7,567 nucleotides of DNA, from contig JAEXHA010000134.1 in NCBI GenBank assembly GCA_023450335.1, positions 1 through 7,567 of the forward strand, given 5' to 3'. The position numbers and the translations under genes are program-made. Shown here piece by piece: positions 1-6,004 of this stretch. Origin of the DNA: Actinomycetes bacterium (lineage in GTDB: Bacteria > Actinomycetota > Actinomycetes > Actinomycetales > Microbacteriaceae). Each line of letters opens with the position of its first letter. Position 1 is the stretch's first letter. Below the pieces are notes generated by a model that was not told where the DNA came from, did no database searches, and saw only the letters and a list, made by a program, of their open reading frames with translations.

Positions 1-1634
1 GCCGTGGCCTGATCACGCGTCTGCTCCGCGGCGGCCAGGTCGTCATCGGTGACCGGATCGTCGGCGGCGGCGGCCGGGTGCGGATGCGTGGCCGATCCGC
101 ACACCTCGCACGGTTCGCCCTCGACCAGGTGCTGCGCGAGTTCGCCCGCATAGCCGGCCAGGCGCCGTTGCAGCAGGGCGGTCACGGCGGTGGTCGCCGC
201 GGCGGCCGTCGTGGTCGCGGCGAGGTACGCCGCCTCTGCCGCTTCGACCTCGGGCCCGAGCACCGCGACCTCGCGCGCGGCGGCACGGCGCGCGGTGAGC
301 AGCTCACATTGCTGGCGGACGGCGTCGTGTCGTGCGGCCAGGACGGAGGCAGTCGCCCGTTCACTCTCGATTCGTTCGCGTTCGGCGGGGATGAGGGCCT
401 GCTGCGCGTCGAGCGCCGCCAGCGCGTCGCGCGCTTCGGCTTCGCGGCGACGGCTGTCGTCGAGCTCGGACCGCACCTGGGTCAACTCGCGCTCGCGCTG
501 CCCGGCGGCCTGCCAACGGGCCAGGTCGCCGGTGAGGTCGTCGACGATCCGCTCCAGGTCGTCATCGGCGGCACCGTCCTGCTCGACCCATGCCCGTTCC
601 GCGCTCCCCTGGGCGATCGTCGCGTCGGCGAGGGCGGCCTCGGTGCGCGCGACGGATTCGATCGGAGCGCGCAGCGCTTCGGCTGCCCGGGCCTGCGTGA
701 GCCGGACGCGATCGCCCTCGCGCGCAGGCGCCGCAGCCTCGAGATCGGCGACGCGGGTGCGGGCGGCGTTGCGCTCGGCGACCCGGCGCGCCCGATCGAC
801 GAGCGCCTGGTGGGCAGCCGAGGCCGCCTGCGCTGCGGTATCGGCCTGCTCGCGCTCGGTGCTGCGTGCCTCGACACGGTAGTCGGCGCGCTGCGCGGCG
901 CGAAAGGCCGCGTCGCGGCGGCCGGGCAGGTCGGCCAGGCGGTCATCGTCGCCACCGAGCGCGTGGGCGTCGACGAGTTTCTCTGCCATGTCGAGCAGCG
1001 TGCGTGCGTGCTCGCCAGCGGTGTCGAGCAGCTTCTGCGCGTCGCGGCGGCGCTGCTCGAGCTCTTCCTTGTACTGCTCGAAGCGGCGCGTGCCGAACAG
1101 CGTCCGCAGCAGCGTCTGGCGTTCGTCGTTGGCAGCCAGCAGGAAGCGCGAGAACTTGTTCTGCGCGAGCAGGATCACCTGCTGGAACTGCTGCGCGTTC
1201 AGCCCCAGGATCTCGTCAAGCGCGATCCCGACCTCGCGCGGCTTCGCCGCCCGCCCCACCCACGCGCCGTCGACCCACTCTTCGAGCACGGCGCGCGGCG
1301 GCTCGGTCGTGAGCTTGTCGCCGCGTTTGGCGGGCCGTTCGTATTCGGGTGCGCGGGTGACGCGCCATCGGGTCTGAGCCGTCGTGAACTCGAGACGGAC
1401 CTCGGTCGGGTCGCCGGGGTGGCAGTGGTCGCTGCGCAGCCGCCGCTCGCCCGTGTCGTAGCGGGGCACCGTGCCGTAGAGCGCGAAGCTGACACCGTCG
1501 AGGATGCTGGACTTGCCCGCGCCGGTGCGACCCGAGATGAGGAAGACGCCGTCGGCGTCGAACGCGTCGAAATCGACCGTCTGGGGGTCGAGGAAGGGCC
1601 CGAAGCCGGTGAGCTCGAGGCGGTGCAGCTTCAC
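1..1634 (-). CDS. sbcC: Exonuclease subunit SbcC (Rad50-like ATPase), N-terminal 544 codons, runs off left edge
   Basis: ATPase subunit of the SbcCD nuclease, which processes hairpins and blocked double-strand ends. Seen: the frame opens with VKLHRLELTGFGPF, typical of SbcC N-termini. Walker A GRTGAGKS lies at residues 35-42, the sequence RWRVTRAPEYERP at about 89-101, and a Q-loop-like region QQFQQVILLAQ at about 148-158. A long Ala/Glu/Arg-rich stretch follows that should form coiled coil. The zinc-hook motif CEVCGSATHPHPA has Cys509 and Cys512. The frame stays open to the window edge. The hook marks the middle of the protein, so about half is missing (returning coil, signature motif, Walker B). 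The GTG start at 1634 overlaps the sbcD stop as GTGA, indicating translational coupling and one mRNA. Identity is close to certain; only the C-terminal half is unseen. Confidence 0.96.
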   Translation of the reverse strand, partial: MKLHRLELTGFGPFLDPQTVDFDAFDADGVFLISGRTGAGKSSILDGVSFALYGTVPRYDTGERRLRSDHCHPGDPTEVRLEFTTAQTRWRVTRAPEYERPAKRGDKLTTEPPRAVLEEWVDGAWVGRAAKPREVGIALDEILGLNAQQFQQVILLAQNKFSRFLLAANDERQTLLRTLFGTRRFEQYKEELEQRRRDAQKLLDTAGEHARTLLDMAEKLVDAHALGGDDDRLADLPGRRDAAFRAAQRADYRVEARSTEREQADTAAQAASAAHQALVDRARRVAERNAARTRVADLEAAAPAREGDRVRLTQARAAEALRAPIESVARTEAALADATIAQGSAERAWVEQDGAADDDLERIVDDLTGDLARWQAAGQRERELTQVRSELDDSRRREAEARDALAALDAQQALIPAERERIESERATASVLAARHDAVRQQCELLTARRAAAREVAVLGPEVEAAEAAYLAATTTAAAATTAVTALLQRRLAGYAGELAQHLVEGEPCEVCGSATHPHPAAAADDPVTDDDLAAAEQTRDQAT

Positions 1635-2779
1635 GCCAGCGCCTCCGCACGGGTGCGTTCGGCGAACACCTCGGCGATCAGCTCGGCCTCGCGGCCGTCG
1701 GCACCCTCACCCTCGCGCACGTGGCCGAGGAACGTGTCGACCAGGTCGCGATCGCTCACGGCGGCGCGCACCCGCGCGGCGTAGGTGCCACCGTCATCTT
1801 CGCGGACGACCGCCGGCGTGTGCGCCACCTTCGCGCAGAACGAGAAGCGCTCCTGCAGGCGGCGCATCGCATCGCGCTGCGGCAGGGCATCGGTGTACTC
1901 GACGCTCACCCAGGCGTCCTCGGCCGCGGTGTACCGGGCATCGGCGAGCAGTTCGTCGAACGGGCCGCGCAGGGTGACCAGGCGCCTGGGGACGGGCAGT
2001 TCGATCCAATCCGCCGTGGCGAAGCCCGTGGCATCCATCTCGACCAGCCACGCGCCGCGCGGCTTGTCGCCCTCGCCGAACGTGTAGTGCAGCGGCGCGC
2101 CGGCGTAGCGCACCGCCGGCGCGAGGGTCTGCCGCCCATGGATGTGACCCAACGCCATGTAGTCGACGCCGTCGAAGGCCGCCAGGGGCACGACGTCGAG
2201 TCCGCCCTGCTGGATGTCGCGCTCGAGGTGGGGCGTGGGCTCGACGCCCGCCGCAAAGCAGTGCGCGATCGCGACGGATCGACCGCCGCGCGCGGCGAGA
2301 TCGGTGCGCACAAGCCCCATCGCGTGGGTGAGGGCGGCCTGCTGCGTGCGCACGTCGTGCCACACGTGGCGCAGCAGCGCCGGCTCGAGGTACGGGATGC
2401 CGTAGAAGTGGACGGGGCCGTGCGTATCGTCGACGGTGACCGGCTCACCGATCGCCTGCGGGTCGGTGAGAACGTGGATGCCGGCGCGCAGCAGACCGGC
2501 CTGGAAGCCGAGACGGGCGGCCGAATCGTGGTTGCCGCTGGTGACGATGACCTGCGCGCCGGTGTCGGCCAGGTCGCGCAGCGTGTTGGACAGCAGCGTG
2601 TAGCAGCCGGCCGCGGGGGTCGCGGAGTCGAACACGTCGCCGGCGACGATGACGACATCGACCTCGCGCGTGCGCACGTGCGTGACGAGCGCCTCGAGCA
2701 CACCGCGCAGCGCATCGAGCGTGGCGTGACCGTGGAAGGTGCGCCCGATGTGCCAATCGGAGGTGTGCAAAATTCGCAT
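1631..2779 (-). CDS. sbcD: Exonuclease subunit SbcD (Mre11-like phosphoesterase), 382 aa
   Basis: Catalytic nuclease subunit of SbcCD, a calcineurin-like metallophosphoesterase cutting DNA with Mn2+. Seen: MRILHTSDWHIG at the N-terminus supplies metal ligands Asp8 and His10. GDVFD (47-51), GNHDS (82-86), His173 in the IAHCF segment and GHIHG (211-215) complete the five phosphoesterase motifs in order, and the length is normal for SbcD. I chose the ATG at 2779 because it gives the canonical MRILHTSDWH start; an upstream in-frame start would add 20 residues unlike the family. A TACCGT hexamer ends 6 nt before this ATG, so the mRNA may be leaderless; GGAG also lies just upstream but too close for a usual Shine-Dalgarno. 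The downstream partner sbcC overlaps by 4 bp. Confidence 0.97.
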   Translation of the reverse strand: MRILHTSDWHIGRTFHGHATLDALRGVLEALVTHVRTREVDVVIVAGDVFDSATPAAGCYTLLSNTLRDLADTGAQVIVTSGNHDSAARLGFQAGLLRAGIHVLTDPQAIGEPVTVDDTHGPVHFYGIPYLEPALLRHVWHDVRTQQAALTHAMGLVRTDLAARGGRSVAIAHCFAAGVEPTPHLERDIQQGGLDVVPLAAFDGVDYMALGHIHGRQTLAPAVRYAGAPLHYTFGEGDKPRGAWLVEMDATGFATADWIELPVPRRLVTLRGPFDELLADARYTAAEDAWVSVEYTDALPQRDAMRRLQERFSFCAKVAHTPAVVREDDGGTYAARVRAAVSDRDLVDTFLGHVREGEGADGREAELIAEVFAERTRAEALA

Positions 2780-2785
2780 GTCTCC

Positions 2786-2791
2786 ACGGTA
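2786..2791 (-). promoter_or_regulatory. Putative -10 element of sbcDC, leaderless type
   Basis: On the minus strand this reads TACCGT, followed by 6 nt and then the sbcD ATG, so transcription would begin at or next to the start codon. I see no good -35 hexamer. The same hexamer and spacing recur before the DUF2277 gene. Confidence 0.5.
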
Positions 2792-2871
2792 TGTTCGGCC
2801 GCCGACATCGGCGTGAGGCCCACCGGGCATGCCGCGCATCGCACCGCTCTCAGCGCCCGCGTCTCAGCATC

Positions 2872-2877
2872 TACGCT
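2872..2877 (+). promoter_or_regulatory. Putative -10 element of the alpha/beta-hydrolase gene, leaderless type
   Basis: TACGCT is followed by 7 nt and then the GTG start at 2885, which predicts a leaderless mRNA. The intervening GAAGG is too close to the GTG to act as a normal Shine-Dalgarno. No clear -35 is seen. The 105-bp gap between this gene and the divergent sbcD holds both promoters and nothing else I recognise. Confidence 0.45.
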
Positions 2878-2884
2878 CGAAGGC

Positions 2885-3616
2885 GTGACACAGATCCAGG
2901 CCTTCTCCTTCGGCGGCGCGACCCTGCTGGCCGAGCGAGACGGCGCCGGCACCCCGACGTTCGTGCTGGTCCACGGCATCGGCATGGGCCGTGGCGTGTT
3001 CGGTGACCTCATCGACCACCTCGACGACGCCGCAGAGGTGATCGCCATCGATCTGCCCGGGTACGGCGACGCGCCCGAACCGGAGCGGATCCTCACGATG
3101 GAGCGCACCGCCGACCTCGTCGCCGCCTATCTGCGCGCACACTCACGCACGCCGGTCGTGCTGGTCGGGCACTCCATGGGCGCTCAGATCGTGCTCGAGG
3201 TGGCCGTGCGGCATCCCGCCACCGTCGAGCGCATCGCGCTCCTCGGCCCGTCGACCGACCCGGCCGCCCGCTCCGCACCCGCGCAGCTGTGGCGCCTGCT
3301 GCGCGACATCATCGTCGAGAGCCCCACAGTGATCGTGCGCGGGGGCCGTGAGTACCTGCGTGCCGGCCCGCACCTGCGGGCGAAGCTGCGCGCCATGCTC
3401 GTCCACCGCCCCGAAGACGTCCTCCATCGGGTCACCGTGCCGGCGCTCGTGATCCGCGGCGAGAACGACGTCGTCGCCCCACGGGCGTGGTGCGAGACGA
3501 TCGTGCGCGGCATCCCTGACGCGCGGCTGGCCGAGATCGCCGGGCACGGCCACGAGACCATGATCCGGGATGCCGGCCCGTCGGCCGAGCTGCTCTGCGC
3601 GTTCGCCGCGGAGTGA
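2885..3616 (+). CDS. Alpha/beta-fold hydrolase, 243 aa
   Basis: Cytoplasmic serine hydrolase of the alpha/beta-fold superfamily; the substrate cannot be told from sequence. Seen: an oxyanion-hole segment VLVHGIGMG (27-35), the strand and turn IAIDLPGYGDA (53-63), and the nucleophile elbow GHSMG with Ser97. The acid is probably Asp195 in RGENDVVAP and the base His223 in GHGHE. A short cap lies at about 125-180, and no signal peptide or membrane segment is visible. The GTG at 2885 is preferred because the fold begins directly after it and a -10-like hexamer sits 7 nt upstream; the frame is open further upstream, but that part opposes sbcD. It is transcribed away from sbcD and converges with the DUF2277 gene, with 13 bp between the stops. 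It could be an esterase, lipase-like enzyme or lactonase. Confidence 0.88.
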   Translation: MTQIQAFSFGGATLLAERDGAGTPTFVLVHGIGMGRGVFGDLIDHLDDAAEVIAIDLPGYGDAPEPERILTMERTADLVAAYLRAHSRTPVVLVGHSMGAQIVLEVAVRHPATVERIALLGPSTDPAARSAPAQLWRLLRDIIVESPTVIVRGGREYLRAGPHLRAKLRAMLVHRPEDVLHRVTVPALVIRGENDVVAPRAWCETIVRGIPDARLAEIAGHGHETMIRDAGPSAELLCAFAAE

Positions 3617-3629
3617 GATCAGCCGGCCG

Positions 3630-3917
3630 TCATGACGCCAGGCGCGGCGCGTAGCGGCCCGACTTCTCGGCGCGGGCGCGGGCCTTGGCCGCCTCTTCTT
3701 CACGGTTCTTGGGCGGCGAGACGGCGATCAGGTCTTCGAGCAGGTGGCGCGTGACGTGGGCGACCTCGGCGACGGCGTGGTCGAAGGCCGCCTGATTGGC
3801 CTTCGAGGGCTTGGTCGTCCCGGCGATCTTGCGCACGTACTGCAGGGCGGCGGCGTGGACCTCGTCGTCGGTCGCGGCCGGTTCGAAGTTGTGAAGGGTG
3901 TGGATGTTGCGGCACAT
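3630..3917 (-). CDS. DUF2277-type conserved hypothetical protein, 95 aa
   Basis: I recognise this as the small DUF2277 family, of unknown function and common in actinobacteria. Seen: the characteristic N-terminus MCRNIHTLHNFEPAATDDEV, then a predicted-helical core (about 20-65) with AALQYVRKIAG and TKPSKANQAAFDHAV, and a charged tail REEEAAKARARAEK. There is no signal peptide or membrane segment. The ATG at 3917 is chosen because the family begins MCRNI; an upstream in-frame start would add 11 unrelated residues. TACCGT ends 6 nt before the ATG, suggesting its own leaderless transcript, although the GNAT gene lies only 39 bp upstream on the same strand and read-through is possible. Cys2 next to the initiator is typical of the family and might be functional, but that is inference. 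Confidence 0.88.
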   Translation of the reverse strand: MCRNIHTLHNFEPAATDDEVHAAALQYVRKIAGTTKPSKANQAAFDHAVAEVAHVTRHLLEDLIAVSPPKNREEEAAKARARAEKSGRYAPRLAS

Positions 3918-3923
3918 GCGTTC

Positions 3924-3929
3924 ACGGTA
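3924..3929 (-). promoter_or_regulatory. Putative -10 element of the DUF2277 gene, leaderless type
   Basis: Minus-strand TACCGT lies 6 nt before the ATG at 3917, the same hexamer and spacing as for sbcD. A weak TTGCCC lies about 15 nt further upstream, which is short for a -35 spacer. Confidence 0.45.
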
Positions 3930-3956
3930 CGACGCGGCGCCGCCGGGCAACAGGTG

Positions 3957-4253
3957 TCAGCTGGCGCGACGGGCCAGCAGGTCGCCGTGCTCAGGGTGCG
4001 CCGCGAACCAGTCGGCCACGTACCAGCACACCGGGCTGACGGCGCGGTCGCCGCGCGCTGCGATCTCGGCGACCGCGCGCGCGACGAGCTCACCGGCGTA
4101 GCCGTGGCCGCGGAAGGTGGGGACCGTGTACGCGCGGGTCAGAGCCAGCGTGCGGCCGTCATCACGGTAGTCGAGCACGCTCACGAGGTCGTCGCCGCGG
4201 TGCAGCGTGTATCGCGAAGCATCGGGCTGATTCGCGAAGGTGAGATCGGTCAT
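3957..4253 (-). CDS. Small GNAT-type N-acetyltransferase (YjdJ/Acetyltransf_CG-like), 98 aa
   Basis: Minimal GCN5-related acetyltransferase expected to use acetyl-CoA; the acceptor is unknown. Seen: strand-rich N-terminal half (about 13-42), then the acetyl-CoA pyrophosphate-binding motif RGHGYAG at 48-54 with its following helix, then PVCWYVADWFAAHPEHGDLL (74-93). The C-terminal Cys/Trp-Tyr segment and HPE ending are typical of the short single-domain YjdJ-like branch, which is roughly 90-100 residues long, so the protein looks complete. The start at 4253 overlaps the stop of the upstream kinase gene as ATGA, so the two are co-transcribed and probably translationally coupled. Longer in-frame extensions upstream would run through the kinase gene and are rejected. 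Confidence 0.87.
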   Translation of the reverse strand: MTDLTFANQPDASRYTLHRGDDLVSVLDYRDDGRTLALTRAYTVPTFRGHGYAGELVARAVAEIAARGDRAVSPVCWYVADWFAAHPEHGDLLARRAS

Positions 4254-4834
4254 CTCTCCACGGCACGTCGGTTTTCGGCCAGCGAGGCCAGCCACGCGTC
4301 GACCTCGCGCTGCCCGCGCAGGCGGATGATCTGCTCGCCTGCGGCGATGCGGCCGAGCATGCGCTCGCGCACCCGCGGATACGAGGTCCACGCCCACCGG
4401 ATGATGTTCTCCTCGGGGTTCCAGCGCAGCCATGACGACAGTCGTTCGCGGTTGCCGTGCCACAGCTGCTCGCGACGGATGCCACGGCGCAGCGTTCTGG
4501 TGATCACGCGCCACATCACGACGCGGCGGGGCTGATCGATCCATACCATCGCGTCCGCGCCGCCGGCGGTACCGGGGTCGAGCAGGCCTTCCAGCAGGCT
4601 GGTCCAGTTGCCGTCGGCGACCCAGCCTGTGGGGTTGTCGGCGGCGAAGCGGCGTACGATCTCACGAGCCTGATCAGGGTCGCGGCGCGTCCACCCGGCA
4701 TCCCAGAAGACGCTGTCCAGCTCGAGGTGCGCGACCTCGAGCGTGCCGGCCGCCTGGCGCGCGAGATGCGTCTTGCCCGACCCGGAGGTGCCCACGATGC
4801 GGATGCGGCGGACGGTGGCGGACTCTGGAGGCAT
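4250..4834 (-). CDS. P-loop NTPase, adenylate-kinase-like / topology-modulation-protein-like, 194 aa
   Basis: Small nucleotide-binding protein of the kinase-type P-loop family often annotated adenylate kinase or topology modulation protein; real substrate unknown. Seen: RIRIVGTSGSGKT with Walker A at 15-22, LELDSVFWDAGWT (37-49) where family members place an acceptor or base Asp, WVADGNW (71-77), a Walker-B-like strand VWIDQP (97-102), then an Arg-rich LID-like helix RRVVMWRVITRTLRRGIRRE (103-122), and a C-terminal NTP-fold helix. The ATG at 4834 is preferred over one 54 nt upstream: homologous sequence begins only at about residue 9, and CATAAT lies 6 nt before this ATG. It is first in a two-gene operon with the GNAT gene and diverges from the cysteine-rich leader ORF. 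Confidence 0.85.
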   Translation of the reverse strand: MPPESATVRRIRIVGTSGSGKTHLARQAAGTLEVAHLELDSVFWDAGWTRRDPDQAREIVRRFAADNPTGWVADGNWTSLLEGLLDPGTAGGADAMVWIDQPRRVVMWRVITRTLRRGIRREQLWHGNRERLSSWLRWNPEENIIRWAWTSYPRVRERMLGRIAAGEQIIRLRGQREVDAWLASLAENRRAVER

Positions 4835-4840
4835 TCGACG

Positions 4841-4846
4841 ATTATG
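4841..4846 (-). promoter_or_regulatory. Putative -10 element of the kinase-GNAT operon, leaderless type
   Basis: Minus-strand CATAAT (5 of 6 to TATAAT) is followed by 6 nt and then the ATG at 4834. No convincing -35 is visible. It faces away from the promoter at 4924-4953. Confidence 0.55.
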
Positions 4847-4892
4847 CCCCGCACCGGTCGGCTCGATGCAGACTGCGCACTCTGTCATTTTT

Positions 4893-4907
4893 CGTCACGT
4901 TGTGACG
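4893..4907. promoter_or_regulatory. Perfect 6-bp inverted repeat between divergent promoters, possible operator
   Basis: CGTCAC-gtt-GTGACG, two perfect 6-bp arms about a 3-bp centre, in a locally AT-rich patch preceded by a run of five T. It lies 16 bp upstream of the -35 of the mini-ORF promoter and about 46 bp upstream of the kinase -10, a position fitting a regulator of either gene. There is no T tract after it, so a terminator is unlikely. The binding protein is unknown. Confidence 0.4.
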
Positions 4908-4923
4908 CCGGCATCCGTGCAGT

Positions 4924-4953
4924 TTGACATGTGCGGACACGCTTCGTCATAAT
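4924..4953 (+). promoter_or_regulatory. Strong sigma70-type promoter (TTGACA-18-CATAAT) of the leader ORF and winged-helix gene
   Basis: A perfect -35 TTGACA (4924-4929), an 18-bp spacer and -10 CATAAT (4948-4953). This is the best promoter in the window and the only one with a consensus -35. The start site is predicted at 4960-4961, exactly at the ATG of the mini-ORF, so the transcript should be leaderless. Confidence 0.75.
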
Positions 4954-4960
4954 CAACCCC

Positions 4961-5062
4961 ATGACTGACAACACCTTCGCTCTGTCCGCCCGGGAGGCGA
5001 ACGGAACCTGTGGCGTGATTATGCCGCAGCGTGTTGTCATGTGTTGCCGAATGTGTCGCTGA
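4961..5062 (+). CDS. Leaderless cysteine-rich leader peptide (uORF), 33 aa
   Basis: A short ORF whose ATG is 7 nt after the -10, at the predicted transcription start. It encodes 33 residues with four Cys, three near the end: the tail is RVVMCCRMCR followed by TGA (Cys17, Cys28, Cys29, Cys32). There is no domain, signal peptide or membrane helix. Cys is rare in high-GC proteins, so two adjacent Cys codons plus a third just before the stop suggest a ribosome sensor of charged Cys-tRNA. Leaderless polycysteine uORFs acting as cysteine-responsive attenuators are established in mycobacteria; applying that here is inference. A 5-bp hairpin (5053-5065) covers the last Cys codon and the stop. An internal ATG at 5021 would give a 13-residue version with the same tail. 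The following winged-helix gene starts 190 nt downstream with no terminator of obvious strength between. Confidence 0.6.
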   Translation: MTDNTFALSAREANGTCGVIMPQRVVMCCRMCR

Positions 5063-5233
5063 CACGGTGATCCCCGCCGGGTCGTTCCGCAGCTTCTGAA
5101 TGCCGCGTTCCACGACCCCCGAGCCAGCGGTGTCGTCCGCCCACCCCGCGGAACCCGTCTGCCTCGCACATCGGCCGATCGAAGGCCGCCGCGCAGCACC
5201 TCTGAACCCGCTTCCGGCCCCGAGCCCGGGTTC
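5053..5233 (+). promoter_or_regulatory. Structured 5' leader with mutually exclusive hairpins (candidate attenuator)
   Basis: Three pairings are visible. GTGTC (5053-5057) pairs with GACAC (5061-5065) across the uORF stop. CGGG...TTCCGC (5078-5090) pairs with GCGGAACCCG (5148-5157) with a 3-nt bulge. GAACCCG (5204-5210) pairs with CGGGTTC (5227-5233), a 7-bp stem ending 6 nt before the Shine-Dalgarno. GAACCCG also occurs at 5151-5157, inside the second stem, and can pair with the same CGGGTTC, so the structures compete. No U tract follows, so control of translation or Rho access is likelier than intrinsic termination. There is no experimental support. Confidence 0.4.
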
Positions 5234-5239
5234 CTCCTC

Positions 5240-5245
5240 GAAGGA
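5240..5245 (+). promoter_or_regulatory. Ribosome binding site of the winged-helix gene
   Basis: GAAGGA with 7 nt to the ATG at 5253. This good Shine-Dalgarno decides the start over an in-frame ATG at 5100, which has none. It is the only clear Shine-Dalgarno in the window. A TCCT a few bases upstream could pair with its AGGA. Confidence 0.8.
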
Positions 5246-5252
5246 CATCTCC

Positions 5253-5957
5253 ATGTCGAACACCGCTCTCCTCACCCGCCCGTCCACCGCCCGTCACCTC
5301 CGCGCCGTCGAAGACATCGCCCCGGCCGCACCCGCCACCGGCGCGATCCCGGTCGGCACCGCGCCGCGCGGCTTCGCCCTGTACGTCGGCCTCGACGAGA
5401 TCAAGGCCGCCGCCGACGGCGTCTCGCTGTCGACGATCGTGTCCGCGCTGCGCCGCACGCTCAGCGAGCTGGCCCCCAGCGCCGAAACCTACGCGACGGT
5501 CGCCCTGGCCCCGGCCGGCGCCGGCGGCCGTGACGTCGACGTCGTGCGTCTGGCCTTGCACGAGCCCAGTGCCGTGGCGCGCACCAAGCCCGAAGAGCCC
5601 GTCGACGACCACGTCGCCGGCGGCGTCACGATCGACATCTCGCGTCGCCGCGTGCACATCGACGGCGAGACCGCCGCGTTGACCTTCAAGGAGTTCGAAC
5701 TGCTGCAGTACCTCGTGCTGCGCGAGGGCCGCACGATCGAGCGCACCGAACTGGTCGGATCGCTGTGGAGCCACGCCGAGGGCGACGAGGTGCCCGGCGA
5801 GCGCACGATCGACGTGCACGTGCGCCGGCTACGTTCGAAGCTCGGCCGCTACGAAGACATCGTTCGCACGGTGCGCGGCATCGGCTACCGGTTCGACCGT
5901 CACGCCGACGTCGTCATCCGCTACGGTCACGGGACGCCGTCGCCCGACCGGTTCTGA
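5253..5957 (+). CDS. Winged-helix (OmpR/PhoB-type) transcriptional regulator with unrecognised N-terminal domain, 234 aa
   Basis: DNA-binding protein. Seen: C-terminal OmpR/PhoB-type winged helix at about 123-216. It holds the segment LTFKEFELLQYLVLREGRTI (143-162), ELVGSLW (166-172), the recognition-helix segment RTIDVHVRRLRSKLG (184-198) and the wing hairpin VRTVRGIGYRF (204-214). The N-terminus has no receiver domain: a low-complexity Ala/Pro arm (1-38), then a compact region at about 40-103 starting RGFALYVGLDEIKAA and ending GGRDVDVVRLAL, with no phosphoacceptor Asp pattern. So it is not an ordinary two-component regulator, and no kinase gene is nearby. I recall similar proteins in Microbacteriaceae but know no function. 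The leader suggests control linked to cysteine supply. A 13-residue charged tail follows the wing. Targets are unknown; the adjacent repeat array is one candidate. Confidence 0.88.
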   Translation: MSNTALLTRPSTARHLRAVEDIAPAAPATGAIPVGTAPRGFALYVGLDEIKAAADGVSLSTIVSALRRTLSELAPSAETYATVALAPAGAGGRDVDVVRLALHEPSAVARTKPEEPVDDHVAGGVTIDISRRRVHIDGETAALTFKEFELLQYLVLREGRTIERTELVGSLWSHAEGDEVPGERTIDVHVRRLRSKLGRYEDIVRTVRGIGYRFDRHADVVIRYGHGTPSPDRF

Positions 5958-6004
5958 GTTCTCGCCCACCGGCATCCCTTCGCCGCGCAGCGCCGGCCCG
6001 GGCT

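Noticed and set aside
78..1784. 568-codon open frame on the plus strand
   Set aside because: It is antisense to sbcC and the end of sbcD, whose Walker A, zinc hook and phosphoesterase motifs are unmistakable. High-GC coding DNA leaves long open antisense frames; this one has no recognisable domain.
1721..2884. In-frame upstream extension of the hydrolase, on the plus strand
   Set aside because: The extension is antisense to sbcD and unlike any hydrolase. The hydrolase fold starts right after the GTG at 2885.
3617..3629. Bidirectional terminator between the convergent hydrolase and DUF2277 genes
   Set aside because: Only 13 bp separate the stops, with a short GCCGGC palindrome and no adequate stem.
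4835..4888. Alternative upstream start adding 18 residues to the kinase-like protein
   Set aside because: The added part has no family resemblance, and CATAAT 6 nt before the ATG at 4834 predicts transcription starting at that codon.
5100..5252. Alternative ATG extending the winged-helix protein by 51 residues
   Set aside because: There is no Shine-Dalgarno or -10 before it and the extra sequence is Pro/Ser/Arg-rich and featureless, while GAAGGA is ideally placed for the ATG at 5253.
5037..5819. 260-codon open frame on the minus strand
   Set aside because: It is a shadow of the winged-helix gene, with Gly/Asp/Arg-rich low-complexity translation and no motif.
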